Shown here piece after piece: positions 1-9,433 of a stretch of 64,000 nucleotides of DNA. The notes under the pieces were generated by a model, which saw only the letters and a program-made list of their open reading frames with translations, was not told the DNA's origin and made no database searches. The number at the start of each line of letters is the position of its first letter. The stretch's first letter is position 1. The stretch comes from Anoxybacillus amylolyticus (GTDB lineage: Bacteria; Bacillota; Bacilli; Bacillales; Anoxybacillaceae), in contig NZ_CP015438.1 in the NCBI RefSeq assembly GCF_001634285.1, positions 2,740,001-2,804,000 on the forward strand, written 5' to 3'. A program made the translations under genes and the position numbers.

Positions 1-784
1 CTAGAAGAATGGTTTCTTCCATCAAATTGTCCGATGCTCGTTCAAATGCCCCCTCTTCTTCTAAAAGAGCGTCAAGCCCCAGTTCTATTGGGAGAGTCGT
101 TTCTTCTAGTGAATTATCTGATGTTCGCTCCAATTTTTCTTCCAATTCATCAAGACGTTCACTGTCTTCTAACCACTCAAACGTATCGTCGTTCTCTACA
201 TCGTCCGCTACTGCCGGTTTTGTCATCGTTTCGTATTCTTCTAACGAAAGCGGCGGTAAATAGTCTTCTTCTGTCCATGCATCGGGAGCTTTTTCTGCTG
301 CTATCGAATTCTCTTCAAGAGTATCTTCCTCTAGCCAGTCATCCAATTCAGCACCATCACGCACCTCACTATCCGATGGTTGTAATGGTGCAAGCTCGTC
401 CGCTATAGTTTCTGTTTCCGCATTTAGTTGCACGTCCGAAAGATTGGGAAACGATGGCGCTAGTTGCTGTTTTTTGTCAAATGATTGTACAGCGATTGCT
501 TCTTCTTCCACTGTGAACAACTCATCCTCTTCTTCTACGATTGCATATAACACATGCCCGAACCGCCGGTCTAATACGTACGTAATGGCAATCGCCATTA
601 ACAGCAATAGCAAGCTTAATTGCCAAAGCGGGAAAACAGCAGATGCCGTAGCCGCAAGTAGTGACAACAATAACGACACAAAAAGCGCTACCATTTTGCC
701 GCGCCGACTTAAGCCAAGTGGCAGCATAAACAAAAGTGGAATAGCGACGACAAATGCAAGCAATATGAATAAAACCGGTTTCAA
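1..784 (-). CDS. Acidic membrane protein, hypothetical (3' end outside window)
   Basis: I do not recognise the family. The minus-strand frame is open from a TTG at 784 to the window edge, about 261 codons. The TTG has a GGGGTG ribosome site 5 nt upstream; an in-frame ATG at 808 is the alternative start. Residues about 1-24 and 36-62 form two hydrophobic helices around a short basic loop (GLSRRGK). The rest is a long, very acidic tail predicted to be disordered, with Asp/Trp-rich patches such as DDWLEEDT and DTFEWLEDSE. Near the edge the tail repeats itself (ERTSDNSLEET, then ERASDNLMEET). The gene is divergent from the prepilin genes at 896, so a role near the pilus or cell envelope is possible but is only inferred. 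Confidence 0.72.
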   Translation of the reverse strand, partial: MKPVLFILLAFVVAIPLLFMLPLGLSRRGKMVALFVSLLLSLLAATASAVFPLWQLSLLLLLMAIAITYVLDRRFGHVLYAIVEEEDELFTVEEEAIAVQSFDKKQQLAPSFPNLSDVQLNAETETIADELAPLQPSDSEVRDGAELDDWLEEDTLEENSIAAEKAPDAWTEEDYLPPLSLEEYETMTKPAVADDVENDDTFEWLEDSERLDELEEKLERTSDNSLEETTLPIELGLDALLEEEGAFERASDNLMEETILL

Positions 785-857
785 TGTTTCACCCCGTTTC
801 CAACACATCTAAGACAATTTTCCTAAAAATAAAACAATACTCGACTCTAACATATTG

Positions 858-863
858 TATAAT
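858..863 (+). promoter_or_regulatory. Sigma-A -10 box for the prepilin genes
   Basis: A perfect TATAAT lies 32 bases before the first prepilin start. No convincing -35 hexamer is present at normal spacing, so the promoter may be weak or need an activator. Confidence 0.45.
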
Positions 864-895
864 AAAGTTACATATTTTGAAAGAAGGTATGTAAA

Positions 896-1504
896 ATGGA
901 GAAAAAGAAATTTATTGTCCTCCATCGATCAAAAGGCTTTACGTTAATTGAAGTGCTAGCGTCGATTGTCATTTTGTCTACCGTCGCGACAGGAATTTTT
1001 CTTTTTTTTACAAATGCGATGAAATATACGACATACAACCAAGGGAAAACGGTAGCGGTGAATGTGGCGCGCGGAGTGTTAGCGTATATGGAGCGGCTTG
1101 ATTTTACAGCGCTACAACAATACGTCCAAACAGATATGGCAACGACAAACAAGCCATACACAGAAATTAATGCGTCCAACTGTCGCTCTTCATTATTTGA
1201 AAGCGAGCAAGTATGTCAAGCGATTTTTCGTCCGACAATAAATAACATCGTATACGACGAAACTCGGCTTCATGTGTTTGTTATTCCTTATAACGATACC
1301 ACCCAATGGGATAAATTCGTTCAATCGCCGCCAACAGAATTTCCTGCATCGCTAAAAAAGAAAATAGCAGCGGAAACGATCGAAAATAGCGATGTAAACT
1401 TACAAAAATATTTACTGAAAATATACGTTATCGTGCGCTGGGGAGACGATGACGACCAAGCAGAGTGGCTAGAAGGTGTGATTGCTAATGAAACGATTCG
1501 TTAA
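896..1504 (+). CDS. Type IV prepilin-like protein, minor pilin (PilV-like)
   Basis: 202-aa protein with a class III prepilin leader. Residues 1-14 are basic and end in Gly, followed by FTLIEVLASIVILST; this is the G/F cleavage site of prepilin peptidase with Glu at +5 of the mature chain. The hydrophobic helix continues to about residue 35. The remainder is a soluble domain with one Cys pair (Cys near 101 and 110). The ATG at 896 has a GAAAGAAGG ribosome site. It is the first of three co-directional prepilin-like genes and its end overlaps the next start, which suggests translational coupling. Known minor pilins prime assembly of type IV pili or pseudopili; related Bacillaceae carry pil genes near folC. 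Whether it serves adhesion, twitching or DNA uptake cannot be told from this window. Confidence 0.8.
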   Translation: MEKKKFIVLHRSKGFTLIEVLASIVILSTVATGIFLFFTNAMKYTTYNQGKTVAVNVARGVLAYMERLDFTALQQYVQTDMATTNKPYTEINASNCRSSLFESEQVCQAIFRPTINNIVYDETRLHVFVIPYNDTTQWDKFVQSPPTEFPASLKKKIAAETIENSDVNLQKYLLKIYVIVRWGDDDDQAEWLEGVIANETIR

Positions 1505-2054
1505 TAACGAACAAGGATTGTCTTTGCTAGAGTTGCTCGCGGCGGTGACGATTTCTTTTCTTATCGTTGGAGTGATGTACAACGTGTTTATGAGCGGGAT
1601 GAAAACGTATCAGCGAATCGGAATCGAAAATGAGCTGCGCAGCGAGTCGGATTATATGATGTCGATTGTCTTAAATCGCTTATATGAATTTGCGCCAGAC
1701 GGGATCGATACAACTACGACGACAAACACTCAACTCGTCTTTGTGAACAATAAACAAAAAACGATTGATACGAGAGTAGGGCTTGTCGAAGAACAACAAA
1801 CAGCAGGGAAATCTCTCCCGATCGCCTTACAAAACGATCACTTGCTGATTGATGGGCAACCGATTAGTTCGGATCGCCTGCAAATTATTTCGAATCAATC
1901 GAAACTCTCGTATACGTGCGTACGCCAAGAAGGGAACATATGCCGAAGTGGGGTTGTAACGATTGTGCTCTCTGTTCAAGACAGCAATCACAATTCGCCA
2001 AGTAGCCCGCTTTATATTCGACCGTTTACGTTAAAAACGGAATTTGGGTTTTGA
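1488..2054 (+). CDS. Type IV prepilin-like protein, minor pilin (PilW/ComGF-like)
   Basis: 188-aa protein starting MKRFVNNEQG. The leader ends at Gly10 and the mature chain would begin LSLLELLAAVTISFLIVG, again with Glu at +5, so it is a prepilin-peptidase substrate. The ATG at 1488 is preferred because AGAAGGTG lies 9 bases upstream; a TTG at 1482 in the same frame is possible. It overlaps the end of the preceding pilin gene by 17 bases. The C-terminal half has a Cys pair (CVRQEGNIC) that could form a disulfide. It is probably a minor pseudopilin assembled with its two neighbours. Confidence 0.78.
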   Translation: MKRFVNNEQGLSLLELLAAVTISFLIVGVMYNVFMSGMKTYQRIGIENELRSESDYMMSIVLNRLYEFAPDGIDTTTTTNTQLVFVNNKQKTIDTRVGLVEEQQTAGKSLPIALQNDHLLIDGQPISSDRLQIISNQSKLSYTCVRQEGNICRSGVVTIVLSVQDSNHNSPSSPLYIRPFTLKTEFGF

Positions 2055-2068
2055 AGGAAGTGGAAAAG

Positions 2069-3697
2069 ATGAACGAAAAAGGATATAGCCTCGTTTTAAC
2101 ATTGCTCATCGTTACGATTTTTTTCATGCTTGGCTTAACGATTTTATCTGTCAGCCTATATCAAGCAAAATTTACACAAACACGCGTCGAGGACGTGACA
2201 TCGTTACATGAAGCGACGAAAGCGATTGAAGAAACGATTGCGGAGATCAAGGTGAAAATCGAGGGATTAACACTTACTACCCCGCTCCAATTAGACGTCG
2301 ATCTTGGCAATAGCGAAACAGGGTTTATAAAACAACTCACCGAACGGTATGGGGTAAATATTCAAGACGTCACATCAGACAACAATATTGATCGAACGAA
2401 ACTATTTACGCGCGTCTATCTCCTTTCCAAACCGTATGGAACAAAAACGGTTTGGCGAAAAATCATTATTACAAACACGCCTAGTTTTTTGAAATATGCG
2501 GTTGGGTCACGAAAAGACGTGACATTAAACGGCGGGGCGTATATCGATGGAAACATATATACAGGCAACGATTTTTATTTGACGAATACAGCAAACTATA
2601 TTTACAATTCATTAAAATACAGCAAACAAACGTCGTTTCCAACGACAAGCAAGACGAGCATTTTATTTGTGAACGGAAATCGCTATGTATGTGATCACGA
2701 AAATGGGGCAAAAGCATGTTACGATTTGTCTAGTTCTGACTTTATGAAAAACGAAATAAATTTTACCATAAATCCTTCTACTTTACCGTTCCAATATACA
2801 GGCCCGGTCGTTCAAAAGGAACAAGAAGAATTTATCGACGTCAACTTTGACTTTACGTTGAAAGATAAATTGCTAAGTGCGGCGGGGATTAATTCGTTTA
2901 ACTTAAACGATCAAGAACAATACAAATCGCTTATACAGTTAGACATTCCTAATTTAGTAACGGCGCTAAAAGGAAAATTTGCTGTTATTCACGATATTCA
3001 AGACTTACCGAACGCTATAAATAGCGGCAAGTCCATTTTGTTTGAAGGGTATGGTTCCCCTTATCTTGACTTAACTTCTCTCCATTTAAATGACGACCAA
3101 TGGCTCATTGTGAGCGGGGACGTATTTTTAGAAAATAGCGGGACAACACCGCTTAACCTAAAAGGGAATATCATTATTTTAGGAAACTTAGATATTCGCG
3201 GCAACGTCGCCTTTGATGCAACCATTTATGTGGATGGAAATACGTCGATTTATAACGCCGTAATTTCTGGGCTGAATGGGAAAGAAGTGGTCATATTGAC
3301 AAAAGGGGAATTGCAAATTGCACGCATTAACGAATTTCAAAATAACTTCTCTTTGACCACTCCGAACTTAAAAGGGTTTTTTTACACCGATTCAAATGCG
3401 ATTATTTATGCAGTCGGCTCCTATATTAACATCCAAGGGGGATTATTTGCGAACGGGACAGAACAGCTGATTCCCGACACCGACTCGACCGGTCTTGTCA
3501 TTAACGCATACCGCGGGGCAACAGCAGATACAGGGACAAATATTTCCTTTACTCCACCTCTATTACCTGAAGAGCAACAAGCCGAGCAAGCTAGGTTTGT
3601 CGTCAAACATGACATGAATGTATTCATTAATCGAGGGCTCGGGTTGCCACTTGTAAAAAAATTAGCATTAATTCCAGATAAATTGCAAATAAAGTAG
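2069..3697 (+). CDS. PilX-like large minor pilin or pilus-associated protein
   Basis: 542-aa protein. The N-terminus MNEKGYSLVLTLLIVTIFF resembles a prepilin leader (Gly5) but has no Glu at +5, as in the PilX_N class of pilus-associated proteins. A helix follows to about residue 80. Residues about 280-480 contain repeated short strands (GNIIILGNLDIRGNV, then TIYVDGNTSIYNAVISG) that suggest a beta-helix like those in polymer-forming surface proteins. The ATG at 2069 has AAGGAAG 8 bases upstream and is better than the TTG at 2051. It is the last gene of the prepilin trio and runs into a strong terminator. It may be the tip or shaft adhesin of the pilus; that is inference. Confidence 0.7.
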   Translation: MNEKGYSLVLTLLIVTIFFMLGLTILSVSLYQAKFTQTRVEDVTSLHEATKAIEETIAEIKVKIEGLTLTTPLQLDVDLGNSETGFIKQLTERYGVNIQDVTSDNNIDRTKLFTRVYLLSKPYGTKTVWRKIIITNTPSFLKYAVGSRKDVTLNGGAYIDGNIYTGNDFYLTNTANYIYNSLKYSKQTSFPTTSKTSILFVNGNRYVCDHENGAKACYDLSSSDFMKNEINFTINPSTLPFQYTGPVVQKEQEEFIDVNFDFTLKDKLLSAAGINSFNLNDQEQYKSLIQLDIPNLVTALKGKFAVIHDIQDLPNAINSGKSILFEGYGSPYLDLTSLHLNDDQWLIVSGDVFLENSGTTPLNLKGNIIILGNLDIRGNVAFDATIYVDGNTSIYNAVISGLNGKEVVILTKGELQIARINEFQNNFSLTTPNLKGFFYTDSNAIIYAVGSYINIQGGLFANGTEQLIPDTDSTGLVINAYRGATADTGTNISFTPPLLPEEQQAEQARFVVKHDMNVFINRGLGLPLVKKLALIPDKLQIK

Positions 3698-3724
3698 GAG
3701 CTCGGTTTACCGAGCTCCTTTCTG
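3697..3724 (+). terminator. Terminator of the prepilin genes
   Basis: The hairpin GGAGCTCGGT/ACCGAGCTCC (10 bp) is followed by a T-rich run on the plus strand. The stop codon of the convergent ankyrin gene lies in its loop. On the minus strand the T-run is weaker, so bidirectional use is possible but less certain. Confidence 0.85.
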
Positions 3725-4555
3725 TTTTAACTGCCGAATAATTGACTCGTGCTTCCAATATTGTGCAAGCGATAAAGCTGTATTTCCTGTCTTATCTTTC
3801 ACGTTTACATCCGCTCCATGTCGGAGAAGGAGAGAAACAAGATTGTCGTATCCATACTCAGCAGCCGTCATTAACGCTGTTTTTCCAATCGTTGTTTTTA
3901 TGTTTACATTTGCACCTGCTTGTAGCAAAAATTGCACCGTTGCCACTTGATTCCCTTCTACCGCTTTCGATAAAGCAGTTTCGCCTTGGTCATCTGTACG
4001 ATTTATATCCGCCCCATGCGCATATAAAAATTTAACAATTTCCGTTTGACCAAACTGGGCAGCTTTCATCAATGGGGTAGTTCCCGCTTCGTTCGTCGCA
4101 TTCACGTCTGCTCCATGTTGCACAAGTAGACGGACGAGTTCTATATCCCCGCTGTCAATAGCATAATGGAGGGGGGTATTGCCGTCTTTATCGCGTTCTT
4201 TCACTGTTTGTTTGTTGATCATTTGCTTTACGAGTTCTTCGTTCGTCTCCTCTGATTGTGGCAGCACAGACGCAATTGTAAAACTGAGCGGGGGAAGCGG
4301 CATATACGCCGACTTCGCTCCTGCTCTTAATAACTCAACAACAATTTTTTTATGCTTCGTTTTCATTGCAATATCTAGTGGCGTTCCGTTTTTTGTTTGA
4401 AAATTAATCTCTTTTTCTGTTTTGATATAATCCCGAACGGCAGATAAGTCGCCTTTTTGAATGGCTTGAATAAATTGTTCGTGTTTCTCTTGCTTTGTTT
4501 GGAAACAGCCACTTAAAAAGAGCAGTGCAATCATGGCAATGGCGATTTTTTTCAT
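3707..4555 (-). CDS. Ankyrin-repeat lipoprotein
   Basis: 282-aa protein with an N-terminal lipoprotein signal (hydrophobic stretch then LSGC, lipidated Cys at 17), so it should be anchored to the outer face of the membrane. From about residue 30 to the end it is built of ankyrin repeats of about 33 residues. The clearest have the consensus form DGNTPLHYAIDSGDIELVRL, and there are six or seven in all. Ankyrin repeats bind proteins and do not define a substrate. It lies 19 bases downstream of the secreted Ig-like protein on the same strand, so the two are probably co-transcribed and may act together at the cell surface. The specific role is unknown. Confidence 0.85.
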   Translation of the reverse strand: MKKIAIAMIALLFLSGCFQTKQEKHEQFIQAIQKGDLSAVRDYIKTEKEINFQTKNGTPLDIAMKTKHKKIVVELLRAGAKSAYMPLPPLSFTIASVLPQSEETNEELVKQMINKQTVKERDKDGNTPLHYAIDSGDIELVRLLVQHGADVNATNEAGTTPLMKAAQFGQTEIVKFLYAHGADINRTDDQGETALSKAVEGNQVATVQFLLQAGANVNIKTTIGKTALMTAAEYGYDNLVSLLLRHGADVNVKDKTGNTALSLAQYWKHESIIRQLKQKGAR

Positions 4556-4574
4556 AGCTGCATCACGTCCTTAT

Positions 4575-7500
4575 CTAGTACAGCCAGCCGTTTTTGTTGC
4601 TGCCTTTAGATGGATTTGTTGCATTTTCCACTACTTTAATCATTGTTGTTGCCGTCCATTTTTTCATATTTTCATCGATTAACTGGACAGTAAGAAGTGT
4701 TGCTCCTAATCGTTTGGCAGTGACTTCACCGCTAGCATCGACAACCGCATAGTAACTGTTTTCTACACTAAATTGATAGCTTGTGATTTTCGTTGTTGCA
4801 TTTGCTGGTGTTTTCGTTATATATGACAATACATTTACTGTCTTTCCTTTTTCGACCGTCAACGTTTGCGGGAGCGAAATGCCTAAAAGCGGTGATCCAA
4901 CTTCAATGACGGCAGTTGCTTTTACCCCATTGTGCGCAGTTGCGGTAATCGTTGCTGTTCCTGTGCTCATTCCTATCACTTTTCCATTCGCATCAACCGT
5001 CGCGACATTCGGATTGTCAGAGCTCCATTGTACATTTTTATACGTAGCGTTTGTTGGTACAACGGATGCAGACAAGGTAATCGCATCACCAATATTGATT
5101 TTTGCTGTCGTTGGCGAAACGACTACAGCAGTTACCGGAACTGCTTGAACGGTTACATTCACCGTTTTCTGAATGATTTCATCATTCGCATTAAAAGTAG
5201 TGACTGTTAACGTTGTAGTCCCTTCTTTTAGCCCTGTAATCGTTCCATTTATTTGATTAATTTGTGCATAAAGCGAATTACCAATCGAGTAGGAAACACT
5301 GTCTTTTGCATCAGATGGCGAAACCGTAATCGGAATTGTTTTTGTTTCCCCCACGTTTACAGCAAAATCGCTAATCGAAATCGAGTCAACCGGGATACGA
5401 ACAATTGCTTTTGTTTTTGCTATTTGTTCGTTGCCAAATACGTCTCTCACTTTGACGGTGACTTCTGCACTTCCTTTATTGACCGCGGTTAAAACACCGT
5501 TTTGGTCAATGGAAACGATAGAACCATTACTGTTTTCACTCCATTGAATAGACGAAATCGTCGCGTTTTGCGGCAATACGTTCAATAGCAAATTTAAATT
5601 TTTCGGTACGCCGCGATTGATAAATACAGTGTCTGGAAGCGACACAGCTGTAATTTTATAATCTGCGACAAACCGTAGCGGATTAAATGATAGATTGACT
5701 GTTTGACCATTTAAGTCTTTATAGGAAAGCGTTGCCTGCTGCAATGCAAACTCTCCTTTTTGCTTCGCTGCTACTTGAATGGTAAAGGTTTGCGGGTTCG
5801 CTGTATATACTGTTCCTACTTTGGTAAATGGAATATCTGGTAATGTCCCTTTAATCGTATATCCTTGGTCTATCGTTCCTTGCTTTGTAAATCCCGTAGG
5901 CAACGAAACGACTTCTACCCCTTTTGGCAACGTTTCTTGAAATTGAATGTTCGTGACATTTAACGGCAAATTGCTCGTCAATGATACTTGTTTCGGATTA
6001 AGCGTATATTGAATCGCTATTCCATTATCTACTGGCACAAGTGTTGATGTTAACGTCCGGCTTACTTCAATGTTTGCAGATATTTTTTCAATCGTTACTT
6101 GAAATTCTTTTGTCACTCTCGCCCCTTTTGGATCTGTTGCTTCAATTTTAATTGTTGCTACCCCGCCATTTGGCATATTGTGTGGAATAGAACGAATAAT
6201 CGTTGTTCCATTTGGCACGTTACTTTGAGAGTAGACTTCGTTTCCGTTCAGCCACACTTTAGTTGAAAACGTACGATCGGTTAAATCTAAATCCTCTACT
6301 TTATAAGAAAGTTCAATATTTTGGTTGCTCGGAATTTTATCTGCATCACTCGGCGTAAACACCGTCAGCTGTGGGGCATGATTTGACCCGAGAAACGCTC
6401 GGTACATTGTATTGACGAACAATTTTTGCTCGTCATCTGGGAAAGCAGCAGTTGTCCCAACATGCCCTGTTCCGGAATACGTGACATTTCCTTTCGAATA
6501 CGTATAATAATGGTTCCAGCTGTCGTATATGTCCCGCGGCGAGCCGTAAATGTTATACCATGGGATGACTGATTCGTCTTCTAAATCGAGCGTATAGTAT
6601 TGGTTATGGGTTGTCGCAATCGTAATATTGTTTCCTAGTGTGAAAGGATAATCTGTCATTAGCCCGCTATTGACTTTTGTGGTGCTCGTTGACGTATAAG
6701 GAGCACCTCTTCCTAAATCCGTTTGAGGCTGGATTTGCCCAACAATTGCTCCAAATTGATTTACCCATACATTGTTTTGACCATACATAATATCGTGGGT
6801 AAACATTACACTTTGCCCAGTGGCAATAAAGTTTTTCACCGATTGAACAGCGTTCGTATTTAAATTCACTGGGTTACTACACCCATTGTAACAATCGGCA
6901 AACCCAAAAATAATCATGTCGTATTTCCCGTTAATCAACTCGTGGGAATAATTTGGTTCATACACTTTACTTTTTTGGAAGTTATCAAGTGTGGTGACAT
7001 CAATCGAAATGTCATACTCGTTCGCTCTTTTGAAATAAGTCGGATTCATATTTTTGCTGTTAAGAAGCGAACTCGCATCCTCTCCACGTCGAATTTGCAA
7101 TACGTTAATTTTTGGAACAACGTCCTGAAACTTCACATATCCTTTTTCATAATCCTTCAATGCCGTTGATTCGTCGACAACTTCAACCTTCCAATAGCGA
7201 ACGCCAGAAAAACCGGTTGGGAACGTATACGAAATCGTTCCAGTGTCTCCTTGCGCTTGTTTGGAGGCAACAATTTCTTCACTCGTATATTTGTCATTAA
7301 AATCCGCATCAATATACAAATTAACCGTCAACAGTTTATTAGCAAAATCTTTATAGTTCGTAATTTGGTAACTAATCGTCATGCTGTCGCCTTTTTTAAA
7401 GACTTGAGTAGAGGAAGGGATGCTAGTTAACTCTATCCTCGGGCGTTCTACATAATGGTTAGATCCAAGTTTTGCAAAATAACTTTCTAAATTCGTTTTA

Positions 7501-8012
7501 TCTTGAAAAAAGATAACATTACTAACAGGTTGGGACTTATACTGTGAAAAATATCTATATAGTTTACTTGTTTGATATTTTAATATATCGTTGTGTAAAA
7601 ATACCGGGAGTCCCTTATCAATATAAAACTGTTTCATTTGTTGCGCACGTAAATTAGTTATGTCATTCAGCACGTTTCTCGTATCATGAGCAGTCTTACG
7701 TTGCTGGTCACTTGAACTTGGAGATGAGTTGACCGGAGCAGGATTGTAGTCTCCTGTCGAAATAACAATTGCATCATATTTTCCATCCAACTCATCACGC
7801 AAAGCAACAAATCGTTTCATTGTCATCGTAGTGATATTTATATCTTTGCGATTTCCAATTTCTTTTTGCAAAGGTGACGGCGATGATAATTGACTAACAA
7901 TTTCCAACACTTCATACACTACTTGACTAGTAGCAGCATGACCGATGGAAATATAAGAAAAAAATGGAATGAGCAACAACACCGACAAAAGTACGGAAAG
8001 TGTTTTTCTCAC
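4575..8012 (-). CDS. Secreted DUF5057-like protein with bacterial Ig-like (Big2) domains
   Basis: 1,145-aa exported protein. The GTG at 8012 follows an AAGGAGGGG ribosome site; an in-frame TTG at 8030 overlaps that site and is rejected. The signal peptide (VRKTLSVLLSVLLLIPFF) ends near GHAA. Residues about 30-510 hold two related segments that read like a DUF5057 module (KYDAIVISTGDYNP; KYDMIIFGFADCYNG). From about 530 there are Ig-like and conserved-repeat domains, then at least three Big2 domains with the signature VQWSSDNPNVATVDANGKV. I see no LPXTG sorting signal or S-layer homology domain, so attachment would be indirect. It is convergent with the prepilin genes and may be an adhesin or cell-surface partner; that is not shown. 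Confidence 0.8.
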   Translation of the reverse strand: MRKTLSVLLSVLLLIPFFSYISIGHAATSQVVYEVLEIVSQLSSPSPLQKEIGNRKDINITTMTMKRFVALRDELDGKYDAIVISTGDYNPAPVNSSPSSSDQQRKTAHDTRNVLNDITNLRAQQMKQFYIDKGLPVFLHNDILKYQTSKLYRYFSQYKSQPVSNVIFFQDKTNLESYFAKLGSNHYVERPRIELTSIPSSTQVFKKGDSMTISYQITNYKDFANKLLTVNLYIDADFNDKYTSEEIVASKQAQGDTGTISYTFPTGFSGVRYWKVEVVDESTALKDYEKGYVKFQDVVPKINVLQIRRGEDASSLLNSKNMNPTYFKRANEYDISIDVTTLDNFQKSKVYEPNYSHELINGKYDMIIFGFADCYNGCSNPVNLNTNAVQSVKNFIATGQSVMFTHDIMYGQNNVWVNQFGAIVGQIQPQTDLGRGAPYTSTSTTKVNSGLMTDYPFTLGNNITIATTHNQYYTLDLEDESVIPWYNIYGSPRDIYDSWNHYYTYSKGNVTYSGTGHVGTTAAFPDDEQKLFVNTMYRAFLGSNHAPQLTVFTPSDADKIPSNQNIELSYKVEDLDLTDRTFSTKVWLNGNEVYSQSNVPNGTTIIRSIPHNMPNGGVATIKIEATDPKGARVTKEFQVTIEKISANIEVSRTLTSTLVPVDNGIAIQYTLNPKQVSLTSNLPLNVTNIQFQETLPKGVEVVSLPTGFTKQGTIDQGYTIKGTLPDIPFTKVGTVYTANPQTFTIQVAAKQKGEFALQQATLSYKDLNGQTVNLSFNPLRFVADYKITAVSLPDTVFINRGVPKNLNLLLNVLPQNATISSIQWSENSNGSIVSIDQNGVLTAVNKGSAEVTVKVRDVFGNEQIAKTKAIVRIPVDSISISDFAVNVGETKTIPITVSPSDAKDSVSYSIGNSLYAQINQINGTITGLKEGTTTLTVTTFNANDEIIQKTVNVTVQAVPVTAVVVSPTTAKINIGDAITLSASVVPTNATYKNVQWSSDNPNVATVDANGKVIGMSTGTATITATAHNGVKATAVIEVGSPLLGISLPQTLTVEKGKTVNVLSYITKTPANATTKITSYQFSVENSYYAVVDASGEVTAKRLGATLLTVQLIDENMKKWTATTMIKVVENATNPSKGSNKNGWLY

Positions 8013-8076
8013 TTTCTCCCCTCCTTCCAATGACCCATTTTCTTCTATTATACCAGCAATCGCTCTTATAGAGATA

Positions 8077-9369
8077 TTAATTTTTCAAAAATTTCCGCAC
8101 ATCTGAAATGAAGTAAAGCGAGCCAGTGATTAAGAAAAGGTCGCGATCGTTTTTGCTTTTTTTAGCGTCGGTCAACCATTGTTTCCAGTCGTCGCAGCAC
8201 GTTTTATTCGGATGTTTGCACAATTGTGCGAGTTGCTCGGCTGTTGCGGCACGCGGAAAATCGAACGACGTAAACGTAATTGTCTTCGCGATACGAGAAA
8301 GCTGCGGAATCATTTTGTCGAGCGGTTTGTCGGCTAGTGCTGCCACAAGCAAATGAACATCGCGATCGGGATAATGCGTTTTTACTGTTTGGACTAAACT
8401 TTCGACACCTGCTTCATTATGCGCCCCGTCAATGATGATCGTCGGCTTGTCAGACAGCGTTTCAAACCGTCCGATCCACTTCGCTTTTGCTAATCCGTTT
8501 CGTAACGCCTCTTCTTCGATGATAAACGAATAATACACTCTTAAATAATCTGCCGCCATCACCGCTAACGCTGCATTTTTTACTTGATGCGCCCCGAGCA
8601 TCGAAATCGTCAAGTTTGGATAGTTCGCAAACATTGTCTGAACGGAGAACCGTTCGCCATGTTCAAAAGAAATAACGTCGCTGGTGACAAAATCGTTGCC
8701 TAACACGTACGTTTTTGCTTTCAATTGTTTTGCTTTTTCTTGAATAACATGAAGTGCTTCTTCTTGCTCGACGCCGGTAACGACCGGAACGCCGGATTTA
8801 ATAATTCCCGCTTTTTCAAACGCGATTTTTTCTATCGTTTCCCCTAATATATTCATATGATCGTAGCTAACGTTTGTAATCACCGATAAAAGCGGATAAA
8901 TGACGTTCGTTGAGTCCAATCGTCCACCAAGCCCTGCTTCAATAATGACAATGTCTTGCACGTTCATTTTTCCAAAATAATAAAACATCATCACCGTAAT
9001 GACTTCAAACTCCGTCGGTCCACCGAGTTCTGTTTGTTCTAATTCTTCGGCTAGTGGTTGAATGACGTTCACAAGCTGCACAATTTCTTCATCGGAAATT
9101 GGCACGCCGTTTACGCTAATTCGCTCATTAAATTGCTCCACATACGGTGAGGTGAATGTCCCAACGGAATATCCCGCCTCCTGTAAAATATGGCGCAAAT
9201 AGCAAACGGTCGAACCTTTCCCGTTTGTCCCTGCGACGTGAACGGCTTTTAATCGACGTTCCGGATGCTCTAGCCGTTCAAGCATCCATTCCATTCGCTT
9301 TAATCCTGGTTTTATCCCCAACTTTAACCGTCCGTGAATCCAGTTCACTGCTTCTGTATATGTATTCAC
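8077..9369 (-). CDS. folC: Folylpolyglutamate synthase / dihydrofolate synthase
   Basis: 430 aa, normal for FolC. It adds glutamate to dihydropteroate and folates with ATP in the cytosol. The P-loop is HVAGTNGKGSTV (about residues 44-55), followed by the Mur-ligase-like segment TSPYVEQFNERI. The Mg-binding region EAGLGGRLDSTN and the C-terminal domain motif IDGAHNEAG are present. The start is GTG at 9369, 11 bases after GGGAGG. It lies downstream of valS as in B. subtilis, but a terminator hairpin separates the two, so some transcription must read through or start locally. In B. subtilis comC and spoIIB follow; here a surface-protein region lies there instead. Confidence 0.96.
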   Translation of the reverse strand: MNTYTEAVNWIHGRLKLGIKPGLKRMEWMLERLEHPERRLKAVHVAGTNGKGSTVCYLRHILQEAGYSVGTFTSPYVEQFNERISVNGVPISDEEIVQLVNVIQPLAEELEQTELGGPTEFEVITVMMFYYFGKMNVQDIVIIEAGLGGRLDSTNVIYPLLSVITNVSYDHMNILGETIEKIAFEKAGIIKSGVPVVTGVEQEEALHVIQEKAKQLKAKTYVLGNDFVTSDVISFEHGERFSVQTMFANYPNLTISMLGAHQVKNAALAVMAADYLRVYYSFIIEEEALRNGLAKAKWIGRFETLSDKPTIIIDGAHNEAGVESLVQTVKTHYPDRDVHLLVAALADKPLDKMIPQLSRIAKTITFTSFDFPRAATAEQLAQLCKHPNKTCCDDWKQWLTDAKKSKNDRDLFLITGSLYFISDVRKFLKN

Positions 9370-9390
9370 GATGAAAATTTCCTCCCTTCA

Positions 9391-9424
9391 AAAATGAAGA
9401 CGAACCGAAAACCGATTCGTCTTC
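9391..9424 (-). terminator. Terminator after valS
   Basis: The hairpin TGAAGACGAA...TTCGTCTTCA, with a TTTT loop region, is followed by ATTTTTG on the minus strand. It sits between the valS stop and the folC ribosome site. Confidence 0.85.
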
Positions 9425-9433
9425 ATCATAAAG

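Noticed and set aside
8013-8030. TTG at 8030 as the start of the Ig-like protein
   Set aside because: It overlaps the strong AAGGAGGGG ribosome site that serves the GTG at 8012.
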